Below are positions 1 to 6,329 of a stretch of DNA of 11,508 nt, piece by piece. The stretch is from Gemmatimonadaceae bacterium (GTDB lineage Bacteria; Gemmatimonadota; Gemmatimonadetes; Gemmatimonadales; Gemmatimonadaceae): assembly GCA_025451425.1 (NCBI GenBank), contig JANWKK010000267.1, forward strand, positions 1-11,508. The letters are read 5' to 3'. Below the pieces are notes generated by a model, which saw nothing but the letters and a program-made list of their open reading frames with translations, had not been told where the DNA came from and searched no databases. A program made the position numbers and the translations under genes. Within the stretch, counting starts at the first letter, position 1. Every line of letters begins with the position of its first letter.

Positions 1-25
1 GGGGACGCAGCTGTAGAAGCCCGCC

Positions 26-334
26 GTGTGTGTGTTCGTCGCCGAGCAGGACGGTGAAGTGATCGGATACACGTACGCGGCGATCGAGCCGCGGGACTGG
101 ATGGCGCTGCGCGACAGCGCAGGGGCGCTCTACGATATTCTCGTCGATCCGACGCATCGGGAGCACGGGGTCGGCCGCAAGCTCCTCGACGCGACGTTAG
201 CGTTCTTGAAAGAGCGCGGCGCGCCGCGAGTCGTGCTCTCGACTGCCGAGCGAAACGAGCCGGCGCAGCGCCTGTTCGAGAAGGCTGGGTTTCGACGGAC
301 GATGATCGAGATGACGCGCGAATCATCGCCCTGA
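26..334 (+). CDS. GNAT-family N-acetyltransferase, N-terminally incomplete
   Basis: C-terminal two thirds of a Gcn5-related acetyltransferase, an acetyl-CoA-dependent acylation enzyme of unknown substrate. The fold's core is visible: a beta strand VFVAEQDGEVIGY, the acetyl-CoA pyrophosphate loop REHGVGRKLL (about residues 45-54), and the late motif with NEPAQRLFEKAGF (about residues 77-89). The family normally has about 150 residues with a strand and two helices before the first strand seen here, and these are missing. The frame contains a TAG at 14-16, so it cannot simply extend leftwards. The only starts are GTG codons at 26 and 32, inside a (GT)5 run at 26-35. Either the true N-terminus lies in another frame and the gene is frameshifted at the GT run, or this is a shortened gene. 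Its stop overlaps the opposing gene's stop by 12 bp. The family call is firm; whether it is intact is open. Confidence 0.62.
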   Translation: MCVFVAEQDGEVIGYTYAAIEPRDWMALRDSAGALYDILVDPTHREHGVGRKLLDATLAFLKERGAPRVVLSTAERNEPAQRLFEKAGFRRTMIEMTRESSP

Positions 335-865
335 GACCGATTCAGTTGTCGTCCTGAGCGGAACCCCACCTGTCATGTCGAGCAGGACACCCGCGAGCCA
401 CGTCACAGCATCTACGGGATCCGGGGCCACGTAGAGCGTCGCACCCTTGAGCCTCGTGAAGAAAGCGACGACGTCGGCGTCATGCCTAACGAGAACGGTT
501 GGCTTGCCGGCGCGTAGCGCGAGCGCGACCTCGGACGCCGTGCCGGTACTCATTCCGCACGCGACGACTGCGTAGGCGGCCGTGACTAGCACAGCGTTGC
601 GCGCTTCGCCGAGGCCGGTCGCGAGGGCGATCGAGATGTCGTCAGCTGCGTCTCGCTTGTCGGCGCCTGGGAGAATCCCGATGGTGAGGCCGCCTGCCTC
701 CGCCGCGCCACGCGTCGCCGCGGCCATGACGCCCGCCGCGCGGCCACCGGTGAGGGTTACCCAACCGCGCTGCGCGATCAGTTTGCCGACGGCGGTCGCG
801 TCGGCGATGGCTTCTTTCGTCGCGTTCTCACCCGGGCCGACGACTGCAATGCAGGTGCGTGGCAC
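323..865 (-). CDS. TIGR00725 / LOG-like (SLOG superfamily) nucleotide-binding protein
   Basis: A 180-residue Rossmann-type protein of the DprA/Smf- and LOG-related TIGR00725 family, which is thought to bind a nucleotide; no reaction is firmly assigned to the family. Visible family features: N-terminal strand CIAVVGPG (residues 5-12), the glycine-rich TGGRAAGVM (39-47), GGLTIGILPG (58-67), TGLGEARN (83-90) and the phosphate-binding GMSTGTASE (104-112), followed by GKPTVLV. The usual second GG of the GGGxGT loop is replaced by CGMSTGT, a mild deviation. I chose the GTG at 863-865 because GGAG (minus strand, 876-873) sits 7 nt upstream and the product then starts right at the first strand. A longer TTG start at 886 would lie inside the palindrome at 882-902. 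It converges with the GNAT gene (12-bp overlap) and diverges from the methyltransferase at 982. Confidence 0.82.
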   Translation of the reverse strand: MPRTCIAVVGPGENATKEAIADATAVGKLIAQRGWVTLTGGRAAGVMAAATRGAAEAGGLTIGILPGADKRDAADDISIALATGLGEARNAVLVTAAYAVVACGMSTGTASEVALALRAGKPTVLVRHDADVVAFFTRLKGATLYVAPDPVDAVTWLAGVLLDMTGGVPLRTTTESVSGR

Positions 866-881
866 GCTCGTTCTCCGTCCA

Positions 882-902
882 CGCAATCAATGCTTGATTG
901 CG
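882..902. promoter_or_regulatory. Perfect 21-bp palindrome, candidate operator
   Basis: CGCAATCAA and its exact reverse complement TTGATTGCG flank a TGC spacer, giving 9-bp arms with no mismatch. It lies in the 116-bp gap between the divergent LOG-like gene (start 865) and methyltransferase (start 982), 17 bp upstream of the former. It is followed by no T-run, is A/T-richer than its surroundings and sits at a promoter position, so a binding site for a dimeric repressor such as a TetR or GntR type fits better than a terminator. No regulator gene is visible in the window. The operator role is inference. Confidence 0.5.
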
Positions 903-981
903 AATAGCCACGCGGCGATCTGTGATCCTCGGGCGCAATTCGAGCGCAAGAACCGGGACGCGGTGACGCGCGTGGGTCCAT

Positions 982-1812
982 ATGCTACCGCGGATGTCTC
1001 AAGCTAACGAGTGCGAATACGTGCTTGGCACTGGCGACGACGAGATCCTCCGCCTCGAGCTGCAGCACGCAATCTGGCGCAGCGATGCCGCGGCGGCGTG
1101 GCGACGTGCGGGCTTTCGACCTGGTCAGACGATTATCGACGTCGGTTCAGGGCCAGGTTTCGCGACACTGGATCTGGCAGTTGTCGTCGGCTCCGTCGGC
1201 CGGGTGGTCGCGGTCGACCAGTCGCAGCGCTGTCTCGATTACCTGAATGCGCAGTGCGCCACGCGCGGGATTCATAATGTGCTCACACGTCTCGCGGACC
1301 TCTCCGCGTATGGTTTCTCCGAGTGGCAGGCAGACGGCGCTTGGCTGCGCTGGGTGCTCTCTTTTGTGCCGCGTCCCGACGATGTCCTGAGACGCGTTGT
1401 CGATGGGCTCCGCCCAGGCGGCAAGGTCGTCGTGCACGAGTACTTCGCGTACGAATCATGGCGCGTGATTCCGCGCGATGCTGTGTTCGAGCAGTTCGTG
1501 GACGCGGTGATGACGAGCTGGCGCGCGCGCGCCGGCGAGCCGAATGTGGGGCTTGCCCTCATTCCGTGCCTCGAACAGGCCGGCCTGACAATTGACCACA
1601 CGCGCACGATCAGCGATGTCGTCCGCGCGGACGACTCGCGCTGGCATTGGCCCGTGACGTTCGCCGAAACCGGCTTGGAGCGGCTCATCCAACTAGGCAA
1701 CGTGGACGTTCAGACCGCGGTCGACATGCGCGCGAGTATTCGCTCGTTAGGTACACGCGGTGGCTGGATGGTGACGCCATCCGTCCTCGAGATCATCGCA
1801 CGCAAGCCCTGA
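982..1812 (+). CDS. Class I SAM-dependent methyltransferase (UbiE/Methyltransf_11/25-like)
   Basis: A 276-residue Rossmann methyltransferase that would transfer a methyl group from S-adenosylmethionine to a small molecule. Motif I is IIDVGSGPGFATLDLA (51-66), motif II ends with the acidic VVAVDQS (75-81, Asp79 expected to bind the ribose hydroxyls), motif III is LADLS (104-108), and post-III is LRPGGKVVVHEY (143-154), typical of UbiE-like enzymes. The C-terminal third (about 160-276) is a less conserved cap with no recognised substrate signature. ATG at 982 is used; an in-frame ATG at 994 is equally possible, and neither has a clear Shine-Dalgarno site. It is divergent from the LOG-like gene. 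159 bp separate it from the sirtuin gene, so it is probably its own transcription unit or loosely linked. Fold certain, substrate unknown. Confidence 0.83.
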   Translation: MLPRMSQANECEYVLGTGDDEILRLELQHAIWRSDAAAAWRRAGFRPGQTIIDVGSGPGFATLDLAVVVGSVGRVVAVDQSQRCLDYLNAQCATRGIHNVLTRLADLSAYGFSEWQADGAWLRWVLSFVPRPDDVLRRVVDGLRPGGKVVVHEYFAYESWRVIPRDAVFEQFVDAVMTSWRARAGEPNVGLALIPCLEQAGLTIDHTRTISDVVRADDSRWHWPVTFAETGLERLIQLGNVDVQTAVDMRASIRSLGTRGGWMVTPSVLEIIARKP

Positions 1813-1971
1813 TTTGCGGGAGCCTGGCATTGACTGCCCGATTCTCGAGGCCGAGGTCTTCCCTCTCGCCATCGAGCTCATGATGTCTCATCTTGTTCGC
1901 AACAATCCGCTGATACATTGCGCGTATAGCGAAGAAAGACTTGATAAGACGCGCGGGCACCCCGAGCACCG

Positions 1972-2700
1972 ATGGCTGATGAGCAGTTGCTAACGGTCGC
2001 CTCGTACCTTCGTGAGGCACAGCGCGTTGTCGTCTTCACGGGCGCCGGCGTGTCGGCCGAGAGTGGCGTCCCGACCTTTCGCTCGGCGGCGAACGCGCTT
2101 TGGAACGAGGTCGACGTGCGCAACTTCGCCTACCCGGACGGCTACCGGCGCAACCAGCCTAACGCGTGGCGATGGTACTCGTCACGCGCGGCGAAGGCGC
2201 GCGAAGTTGTGCCGAACCCGGGCCACGATGCCATTGCCGAGATCGAGGAGCACGTCGCCGAATGCCTCCTCGTGACGCAGAACATCGACAGCCTGCATCA
2301 GCGCGCGGGAAGCAAGAATGTCATCGAGCTGCACGGAAATCTGCGCGAGGCGCGCTGCTTCGCGTGCGATGCGCGGTCGGAGTGGCTCGAGGCGCCCGTG
2401 TGCGCGAAGTGCGGCGGTCTGTTGCGGCCGGACGTCGTGATGTTCGAGGAAATGCTACCCGAAGGCGCCCTGGAGCTCGCGAGCGAAGCCGCGCAGGCGT
2501 GCGACGTCCTGCTCTCGGTGGGCACGTCCAACCTCGTCTGGCCGGCGACGGAGATCCCGCGCCACGCGCAGCGCCACGGCGCGCAGGTCGTGATCGTCAA
2601 TCCTGATATGGAGGGCCAACCGTGGGGTCACCACGTCACGCAGCTCGTCGGGACGTCGGGCGACGTGCTGCCAAGGCTCGTTAGGCTCGCGTGGCCATGA
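1972..2700 (+). CDS. cobB: NAD-dependent protein deacylase (CobB-type sirtuin)
   Basis: A 242-residue sirtuin, the cytosolic enzyme that removes acyl groups from protein lysines using NAD+, giving nicotinamide and O-acyl-ADP-ribose. Seen: NAD-binding GAGVSAESGVPTFR (24-37), TQNIDSLHQRAG (102-113), catalytic His121 in ELHGN, a zinc site of Cys129/Cys132 and Cys144/Cys147, and late motifs GTS (about 181-183) and VIVNPD. Tyr69 and Arg72 (YSSR) match the Tyr-x-x-Arg pair that in E. coli CobB and SIRT5 recognises acidic acyl groups, so desuccinylase or demalonylase activity is plausible alongside deacetylation. The length is normal for a bacterial class III sirtuin. The ATG at 1972 has only a weak purine stretch upstream. 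The stop TGA overlaps the ATG of the OGFr gene by 4 bp, implying translational coupling. The family call is very secure. Confidence 0.95.
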   Translation: MADEQLLTVASYLREAQRVVVFTGAGVSAESGVPTFRSAANALWNEVDVRNFAYPDGYRRNQPNAWRWYSSRAAKAREVVPNPGHDAIAEIEEHVAECLLVTQNIDSLHQRAGSKNVIELHGNLREARCFACDARSEWLEAPVCAKCGGLLRPDVVMFEEMLPEGALELASEAAQACDVLLSVGTSNLVWPATEIPRHAQRHGAQVVIVNPDMEGQPWGHHVTQLVGTSGDVLPRLVRLAWP

Positions 2701-3206
2701 ACGACGCACTACTTGCATTCTACGCTGGATCGGGCAAGGACGCCGCCGGACGCCGGATCGACGACATCTGGCAATTCTCGAATGCGGAGCTCGAGAACAA
2801 CCACGACTACATCCAGTGGCTCTTCCCGCTCACTGAGCGGAGCGCCTTCAATCCGAACGCGCCCGCCCTCGACGCGGCGACGATCGAGCGCTTTCGTGCC
2901 AACGAATCGCTCCGGCGCAATCTCGAGCGGTCGCTTCATGTGATGCTCGAATTCTATGGTCTCGCGCTCACCGGTGACCGGATCGTCCGCGCCGCGAGCT
3001 TCGCCGAGCGATCGGCGAATTGGCTTATGCCGTCCAACCACAACTTCCTGCGCTTAACCCGCCTTCTGAAATCCCTCTCTTTGCTAGGTCTAAAGCAACG
3101 TGCGGCGCAGCTGTTCGCCTGCCTCGAAGAGATCTATACGATGAACAAGAGTGTGATCGGCGACAGAACGATGGCCTTCTGGCGAAAGGCAATCGAGAAT
3201 GAGTAA
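2697..3206 (+). CDS. Opioid growth factor receptor (OGFr) conserved-region protein
   Basis: A 169-residue soluble, mostly helical protein matching the OGFr conserved domain (Pfam OGFr_N type), best known from a vertebrate nuclear receptor but also scattered in bacteria, where its role is unknown. Recognised by LENNHDYIQWLFPL (32-45), NPNAPAL (52-58) and the helical stretch with NHNFLRLTRLLKSL (114-127). The domain fills the whole protein, with no signal peptide or membrane segment and no eukaryotic-style tail repeats. The ATG at 2697 is preferred to a GTG at 2691 because it makes the standard ATGA overlap with the sirtuin stop. That coupling implies the two proteins are made together and may act together, which is inference. 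It ends with TAA 54 bp before the DinB gene. Confidence 0.82.
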   Translation: MNDALLAFYAGSGKDAAGRRIDDIWQFSNAELENNHDYIQWLFPLTERSAFNPNAPALDAATIERFRANESLRRNLERSLHVMLEFYGLALTGDRIVRAASFAERSANWLMPSNHNFLRLTRLLKSLSLLGLKQRAAQLFACLEEIYTMNKSVIGDRTMAFWRKAIENE

Positions 3207-3221
3207 GCTCCTGTGGTCGAG

Positions 3222-3260
3222 GCCCTAGCCGCGACGCTCTAGCCCCTAGCTCCCAGCCCC
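3222..3260. repeat. CTAG-rich low-complexity tract upstream of the DinB gene
   Basis: Three CTAG tetramers within 30 bp (CCTAGCC, TCTAGCC, CCTAGCT) followed by TCCCAGCCCC run straight into the ATG at 3261. The 12-mer CTAGCCCCTAGC (3239-3250) is repeated exactly at 8780-8791 in the hairpin beside the second GNAT gene. It occupies the place where a Shine-Dalgarno site would be expected; none is present. Seen directly; function unknown. Confidence 0.55.
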
Positions 3261-3758
3261 ATGTCCATCTCAGACACTTTCCTCTCCGAGTTCGACCAGG
3301 AAATGAAGACGACCCGCCGGGTCCTCGAGCGCGTCCCCAGCGACAAGGGAAAGTGGAAACCGCACGAGAAATCATTCTCGTTAGGCCACCTCGCGCAGCT
3401 CGTCTCATGGATGCCGGGCTGGATCGCGCAGACGCTCACAAACACGGAGCTCAATCTCAAGGCCCACGCGAGCTACAGTTACGAGAAGACTGAAGACCTC
3501 GTCGCGATGTTCGACAAAAACGTCAAAGACGCTCGCGCCGCATTCAAGGCGGCGAAGGACGCCGACTACAAGGTCGACTGGTCGCTCAAGTTCGGCGATC
3601 GGACGGTGATGACGCAGCCGCGCGGCGAGGTCGTGCGCCAGCACATCAATCACCTCATCCATCACCGCGGACAGCTCACGGTGTATCTGCGGTTGATCGA
3701 CGTGCCCGTGCCCTCGATTTACGGTCCGACGGCGGATGAAAAAATGCCGGGCTTCTGA
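3261..3758 (+). CDS. DinB-family putative metal-dependent protein
   Basis: A 165-residue four-helix-bundle protein of the DinB/YfiT superfamily, whose members bind a divalent metal and include thiol transferases; many have no known substrate. The three expected histidine ligands are present: His43 in SLGHLAQLV, and His131 and His135 in HINHLIHHRGQLTVYLR (about 128-144), the family's signature ending in HRGQ..YLR. No signal peptide, so probably cytosolic. The ATG at 3261 directly follows a CTAG-rich repeat with no visible ribosome-binding site, so initiation may be non-canonical or lie in an unusual leader. It is downstream of and co-oriented with the sirtuin-OGFr pair and could share their transcript. 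No terminator was found in the 100 bp after it. Confidence 0.88.
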   Translation: MSISDTFLSEFDQEMKTTRRVLERVPSDKGKWKPHEKSFSLGHLAQLVSWMPGWIAQTLTNTELNLKAHASYSYEKTEDLVAMFDKNVKDARAAFKAAKDADYKVDWSLKFGDRTVMTQPRGEVVRQHINHLIHHRGQLTVYLRLIDVPVPSIYGPTADEKMPGF

Positions 3759-3858
3759 TGTAAGGGGTGCGTAGTGAACGACATGGGGACGTTTCGCGTG
3801 ACGATACTCTTGGGTCTTCATCCGGCTGTTTCGGCGCGGTTTCCGGCCTCTTCGGCGT
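3759..3858. other. Convergent intergenic gap, no clear feature
   Basis: 100 bp between the tail-to-tail DinB gene and the minus-strand HDxxH gene. I see only two imperfect direct copies of a GTTTC-containing segment (about 3826-3846) and no convincing terminator stem. A 33-codon ATG ORF on the plus strand (3783-3884) runs into the opposite gene and has no coding signature. Confidence 0.4.
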
Positions 3859-4416
3859 TCACCCAGTTGAAGCCCGCCTTCTAGAGTGGCCGACGTTGGT
3901 GCACGATCCAGGAAACGGCAGCTCCATCGCCTCGCCTGGGCCGAGCTCCGACCACCGACGAAGCAGCTCCGATCGCCGCTCGCGCACCGCGTCGATCTGG
4001 GACTCCGACAACCGGGGCGCCGAGCCTAACGCGCCGGGCCTCTTCGACTGACGCGCCGCCTGATATCGCTCAGCGTGATCATTGAACTCCGCCTCGGTCA
4101 TCCGCGTCAGGCTACGACGCTCGGTCTCGAAGAAGCTCACGATGAGCTCGACCTCCAGCGCCTCCACGGGGATTGGTCCGCGCGGAAAGGGCTTCGCGAA
4201 GTCGTCGATGTTCCATCCCTGCGCGATCAGCCCATAGAAGCCGCTACGATAGCCGAGGGTCGTCTCGACGGCGTAGTGCGTGAGGTCGTGCGGCGGAAAG
4301 AACTGGCCGAGCGACCCGTTCTGCCGCTGCCAGGTGGTCGTGCCGTCCGCACGAACGCACGTGAGCGATGCGGTGCCGTCCGGGTGATGCTTGAGGTGAA
4401 TCGTTAGGTCTGACAT
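3859..4416 (-). CDS. Conserved-looking hypothetical protein with HDxxH motif
   Basis: 185 residues, soluble, not assigned to a named family from sequence alone. Two parts can be seen. An N-terminal beta-rich half (1-100) begins MSDLTIHLKHHPDGTASLTC and carries PPHDLTHYAVE (41-51: His43, Asp44, His47) and YRSGFYGLIAQGWNIDDF (56-73). A charged helical C-terminal half (about 105-165) is rich in Arg and Glu. The His-Asp-x-x-His set could bind a metal, but I cannot tie it to a known enzyme. I chose the ATG at 4416 over the upstream ATG at 4542 because residues before it are arginine-rich, overlap the start region of the divergent lipoprotein gene and look non-coding. It shares a 91-bp divergent gap with the lipoprotein gene. 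A CGTTAGG motif overlaps codons 4-5. Confidence 0.72.
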   Translation of the reverse strand: MSDLTIHLKHHPDGTASLTCVRADGTTTWQRQNGSLGQFFPPHDLTHYAVETTLGYRSGFYGLIAQGWNIDDFAKPFPRGPIPVEALEVELIVSFFETERRSLTRMTEAEFNDHAERYQAARQSKRPGALGSAPRLSESQIDAVRERRSELLRRWSELGPGEAMELPFPGSCTNVGHSRRRASTG

Positions 4417-4507
4417 CGGCAATCTTATTGGGTTTACTCGCGACGCGCCGACCCTGACGGCATCGGCCTTGCCCGACGATGAGCGCAGTTGCCGCCGGAG
4501 TCTCGAG

Positions 4508-5824
4508 ATGCGTTGCCCCGCCCCCGCCCTCATTATCATCACCGTCGCGATTAGCGGTTGTCAATCGACGGAGCCGCTCACAGCACTGAAAAGCACGCTC
4601 GCCTCGCGGCAAGTGGCCGTCGGAACGCCGACACCGTCTCAAGCCGCGGCCGACGCCATCTCGACGAACATTCGCGGGCTCCACATGCCGTATGGTACGC
4701 TCGCGGACCCGGGATTCGCGTCGTCCGACTCAACATCGCCAGATTACACGCAGCTCACAACGTATAACCGCACCGGCGACGGCGCGATCTGGACCGGACA
4801 CTATCTCGCCGCAGAGTCGTTTCGCTATGCGGTGACGCAATCGCCGGACGCGCTCGATGCAGTGAAACTCGCGCTGAACGGTGTGGAATCGCTCGTCGAC
4901 GTCACGACGCCGACGGACCCGGACGTGCTCGCGCGATCGTGGGTGCCCGCGAGCTCGCCGTACCTCGCGAAGATTACCGCCGACGAAGGTCACAACGGCA
5001 TGTACGCGACAACGTACAATGGCGAGCAAGTCTACTGGATCGGCAGCACCTCGCGCGATCAGTACGCGGGGATCTTCTTTGGTCTCGCCGTCGCATACGA
5101 TCTCGTTCCTGACGCAACGCTCCGCGCACAGGACGCAGCGCTCGTCACTCGGCTCCTCGACAATCTCATCTTGCACGGCTGGAGCGTGCAGATGCCCGAC
5201 GGCTCGTTCTCGACGACCTTCAACGGGCGCCCGGATGAGCAACTGACGCTGCTCCAGATTGGACGACACGTGAATCCGGCGAAGTACGAGGCCGTGTACA
5301 CGGCCTTCGCGGCCGCGAATGCCGCGCTCGTTATGGCACCGATTCGCGCCGAGTGCTCGGATACGTACGGCAGTTACTTCAAGTTCAACCTCGATTACAT
5401 CGGTCTGTTCGATCTCGTTAGGCTCGAGCCCGCGGGAACACCATTCGCGTCGTTCTACGGCAACGCGTACAGTGTCCTCCGTCAATGCACCGCGAAGCAC
5501 CAGAATGCGCACTTCAACATGATCGACCGCGCGCTCCGCGGCGTGAACGGCAAACGCGATGCGGACACCCGCGAGTTTTTGGGTCTTTGGCTCGAGCGCT
5601 CGCGTCGCGACTATTTCACCGACGTGAGCAACAAGTATCAAGTGTGTGGGACCAATGAAGCGTGCGGTATCGTTGCCGTGAACGATCGGCCGAACACGGA
5701 TTTCCTCTGGCAGCGGAGCCCGCAATTGTTGTTCGGCGGAGGCCAGGGGCTCGTCGAGACCGCGGCGATCGACTATCTCCTGCCGTACTGGATGGCGCGA
5801 TACTACGGCGTCATTTCATCCTGA
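4508..5824 (+). CDS. Putative lipoprotein, helical (alpha/alpha) repeat type, function unknown
   Basis: 438 residues. The ATG at 4508 is supported by GGAG at 4497-4500, 7 nt upstream, and by a lipoprotein signal peptide: MRC, hydrophobic stretch to residue 14, then lipobox ISGC with Cys18 as the lipidated residue. The mature protein would be anchored in the envelope, most likely the outer membrane. The body shows spaced helical segments with aromatic and acidic residues, for example GDGAIWTGHYLAAESFRYA (90-108), the Asp/Trp-containing WIGSTSRDQYAGIFFGLA (177-194) and TDFLWQRSP (397-405). This pattern resembles (alpha/alpha)-toroid carbohydrate-active enzymes. That comparison is inference and no catalytic pair can be named. 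Cysteines at 283, 327, 380 and 386 could form disulfides outside the cytoplasm. Its 3' end overlaps the minus-strand PspC gene by 22 bp. Confidence 0.72.
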   Translation: MRCPAPALIIITVAISGCQSTEPLTALKSTLASRQVAVGTPTPSQAAADAISTNIRGLHMPYGTLADPGFASSDSTSPDYTQLTTYNRTGDGAIWTGHYLAAESFRYAVTQSPDALDAVKLALNGVESLVDVTTPTDPDVLARSWVPASSPYLAKITADEGHNGMYATTYNGEQVYWIGSTSRDQYAGIFFGLAVAYDLVPDATLRAQDAALVTRLLDNLILHGWSVQMPDGSFSTTFNGRPDEQLTLLQIGRHVNPAKYEAVYTAFAAANAALVMAPIRAECSDTYGSYFKFNLDYIGLFDLVRLEPAGTPFASFYGNAYSVLRQCTAKHQNAHFNMIDRALRGVNGKRDADTREFLGLWLERSRRDYFTDVSNKYQVCGTNEACGIVAVNDRPNTDFLWQRSPQLLFGGGQGLVETAAIDYLLPYWMARYYGVISS

Positions 5825-6300
5825 CGCCCAGAGCGTGGCTCCGCCACCTTGGTCTTCGCCCACAAGATCAGGTACGTCACGACACCAGGCAATCCGAACG
5901 TCGCGATCGTGAGCGCACTATATGACACGCGCACGAGCGCCGGCTTGACACCAAGCCACTCGGCGATTCCGCCGAGGACGCCGGCGATGACTCGATCGTT
6001 TCGTGAGCGGCGCAGCGGCTGCGCGGGTGCGGTGGCCCCTCGGGCCCCTGTGATCGCCCAGAGTGCGATGTAAGGGATGACGACAGGAAGCGCGCCGAGC
6101 GGAAGCGTGAGCACGCCGAGCAACCCGGCGAGGATCCGCAGCGGTTTCGCTTCCCAGCCAAGCTTCTCGGCGAGTCCGCCGATGACGCCTAACAAGACGC
6201 GATTCGTCCGCGACCGCCAGAGACGCGGCATGGGCGGGGGCGCATCAGCGCTGGCGACACGTGCGGGGGCGGGGGCGGGAGCGGGGGCCGGATTCACCAT
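5803..6300 (-). CDS. Membrane protein with two PspC domains
   Basis: 165 residues containing two tandem PspC domains. PspC proteins sit in the inner membrane and, in enterobacteria, signal envelope stress to the phage-shock system. Domain 1 spans about 27-86, with the short helix NRVLLGVIGGLAEKLG (33-48) and hydrophobic segment ILAGLLGVLTLPLGALPVV (56-74) ending IALWAI. Domain 2 spans about 95-150, with DRVIAGVLGGIAEWLG (102-117) and a membrane segment ending YLILWAKT. The N-terminus is an Ala-Pro repeat (4-13). The ATG at 6300 has AAGG 4 nt upstream. The reading frame stays open beyond it, but that stretch is antisense-like and covers the next gene, so it was not used. Last gene of a minus-strand run, 29 bp after the methyltransferase gene. 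No pspA or pspF is visible. Confidence 0.87.
   Translation of the reverse strand: MVNPAPAPAPAPARVASADAPPPMPRLWRSRTNRVLLGVIGGLAEKLGWEAKPLRILAGLLGVLTLPLGALPVVIPYIALWAITGARGATAPAQPLRRSRNDRVIAGVLGGIAEWLGVKPALVRVSYSALTIATFGLPGVVTYLILWAKTKVAEPRSGRQDEMTP
6265..6287 (+). repeat. G-quadruplex-capable G-run cluster inside the PspC gene start
   Basis: Four runs of guanine (5, 5, 3 and 5) separated by loops of C, C and AGC on the plus strand, which is the template strand of the PspC gene. It encodes the Ala-Pro repeat at codons 4-12. The hexamer period preserves the reading frame if the copy number changes. Confidence 0.55.
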
Positions 6301-6329
6301 GCGGCCTTCAAGATACAATGAAGTCGGTG

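Noticed and set aside
1893..1905. Inverted repeat TTGTT-CGC-AACAA upstream of the sirtuin gene
   Set aside because: Arms of only 5 bp, expected by chance; no matching promoter boxes could be placed around it.
3783..3884. 33-codon plus-strand ORF in the convergent gap
   Set aside because: No ribosome-binding site, overlaps the end of the opposite gene, no recognisable sequence pattern.
4730..5725. 331-aa minus-strand ORF
   Set aside because: Antisense to the lipoprotein gene, whose ribosome-binding site, signal peptide and composition are convincing; the antisense product has the Arg/Val/Glu bias of a GC-rich shadow frame.
6306..6323. CTTCA...TGAAG inverted repeat before the PspC gene
   Set aside because: Five-bp arms, overlaps the ribosome-binding region, not distinguishable from chance.
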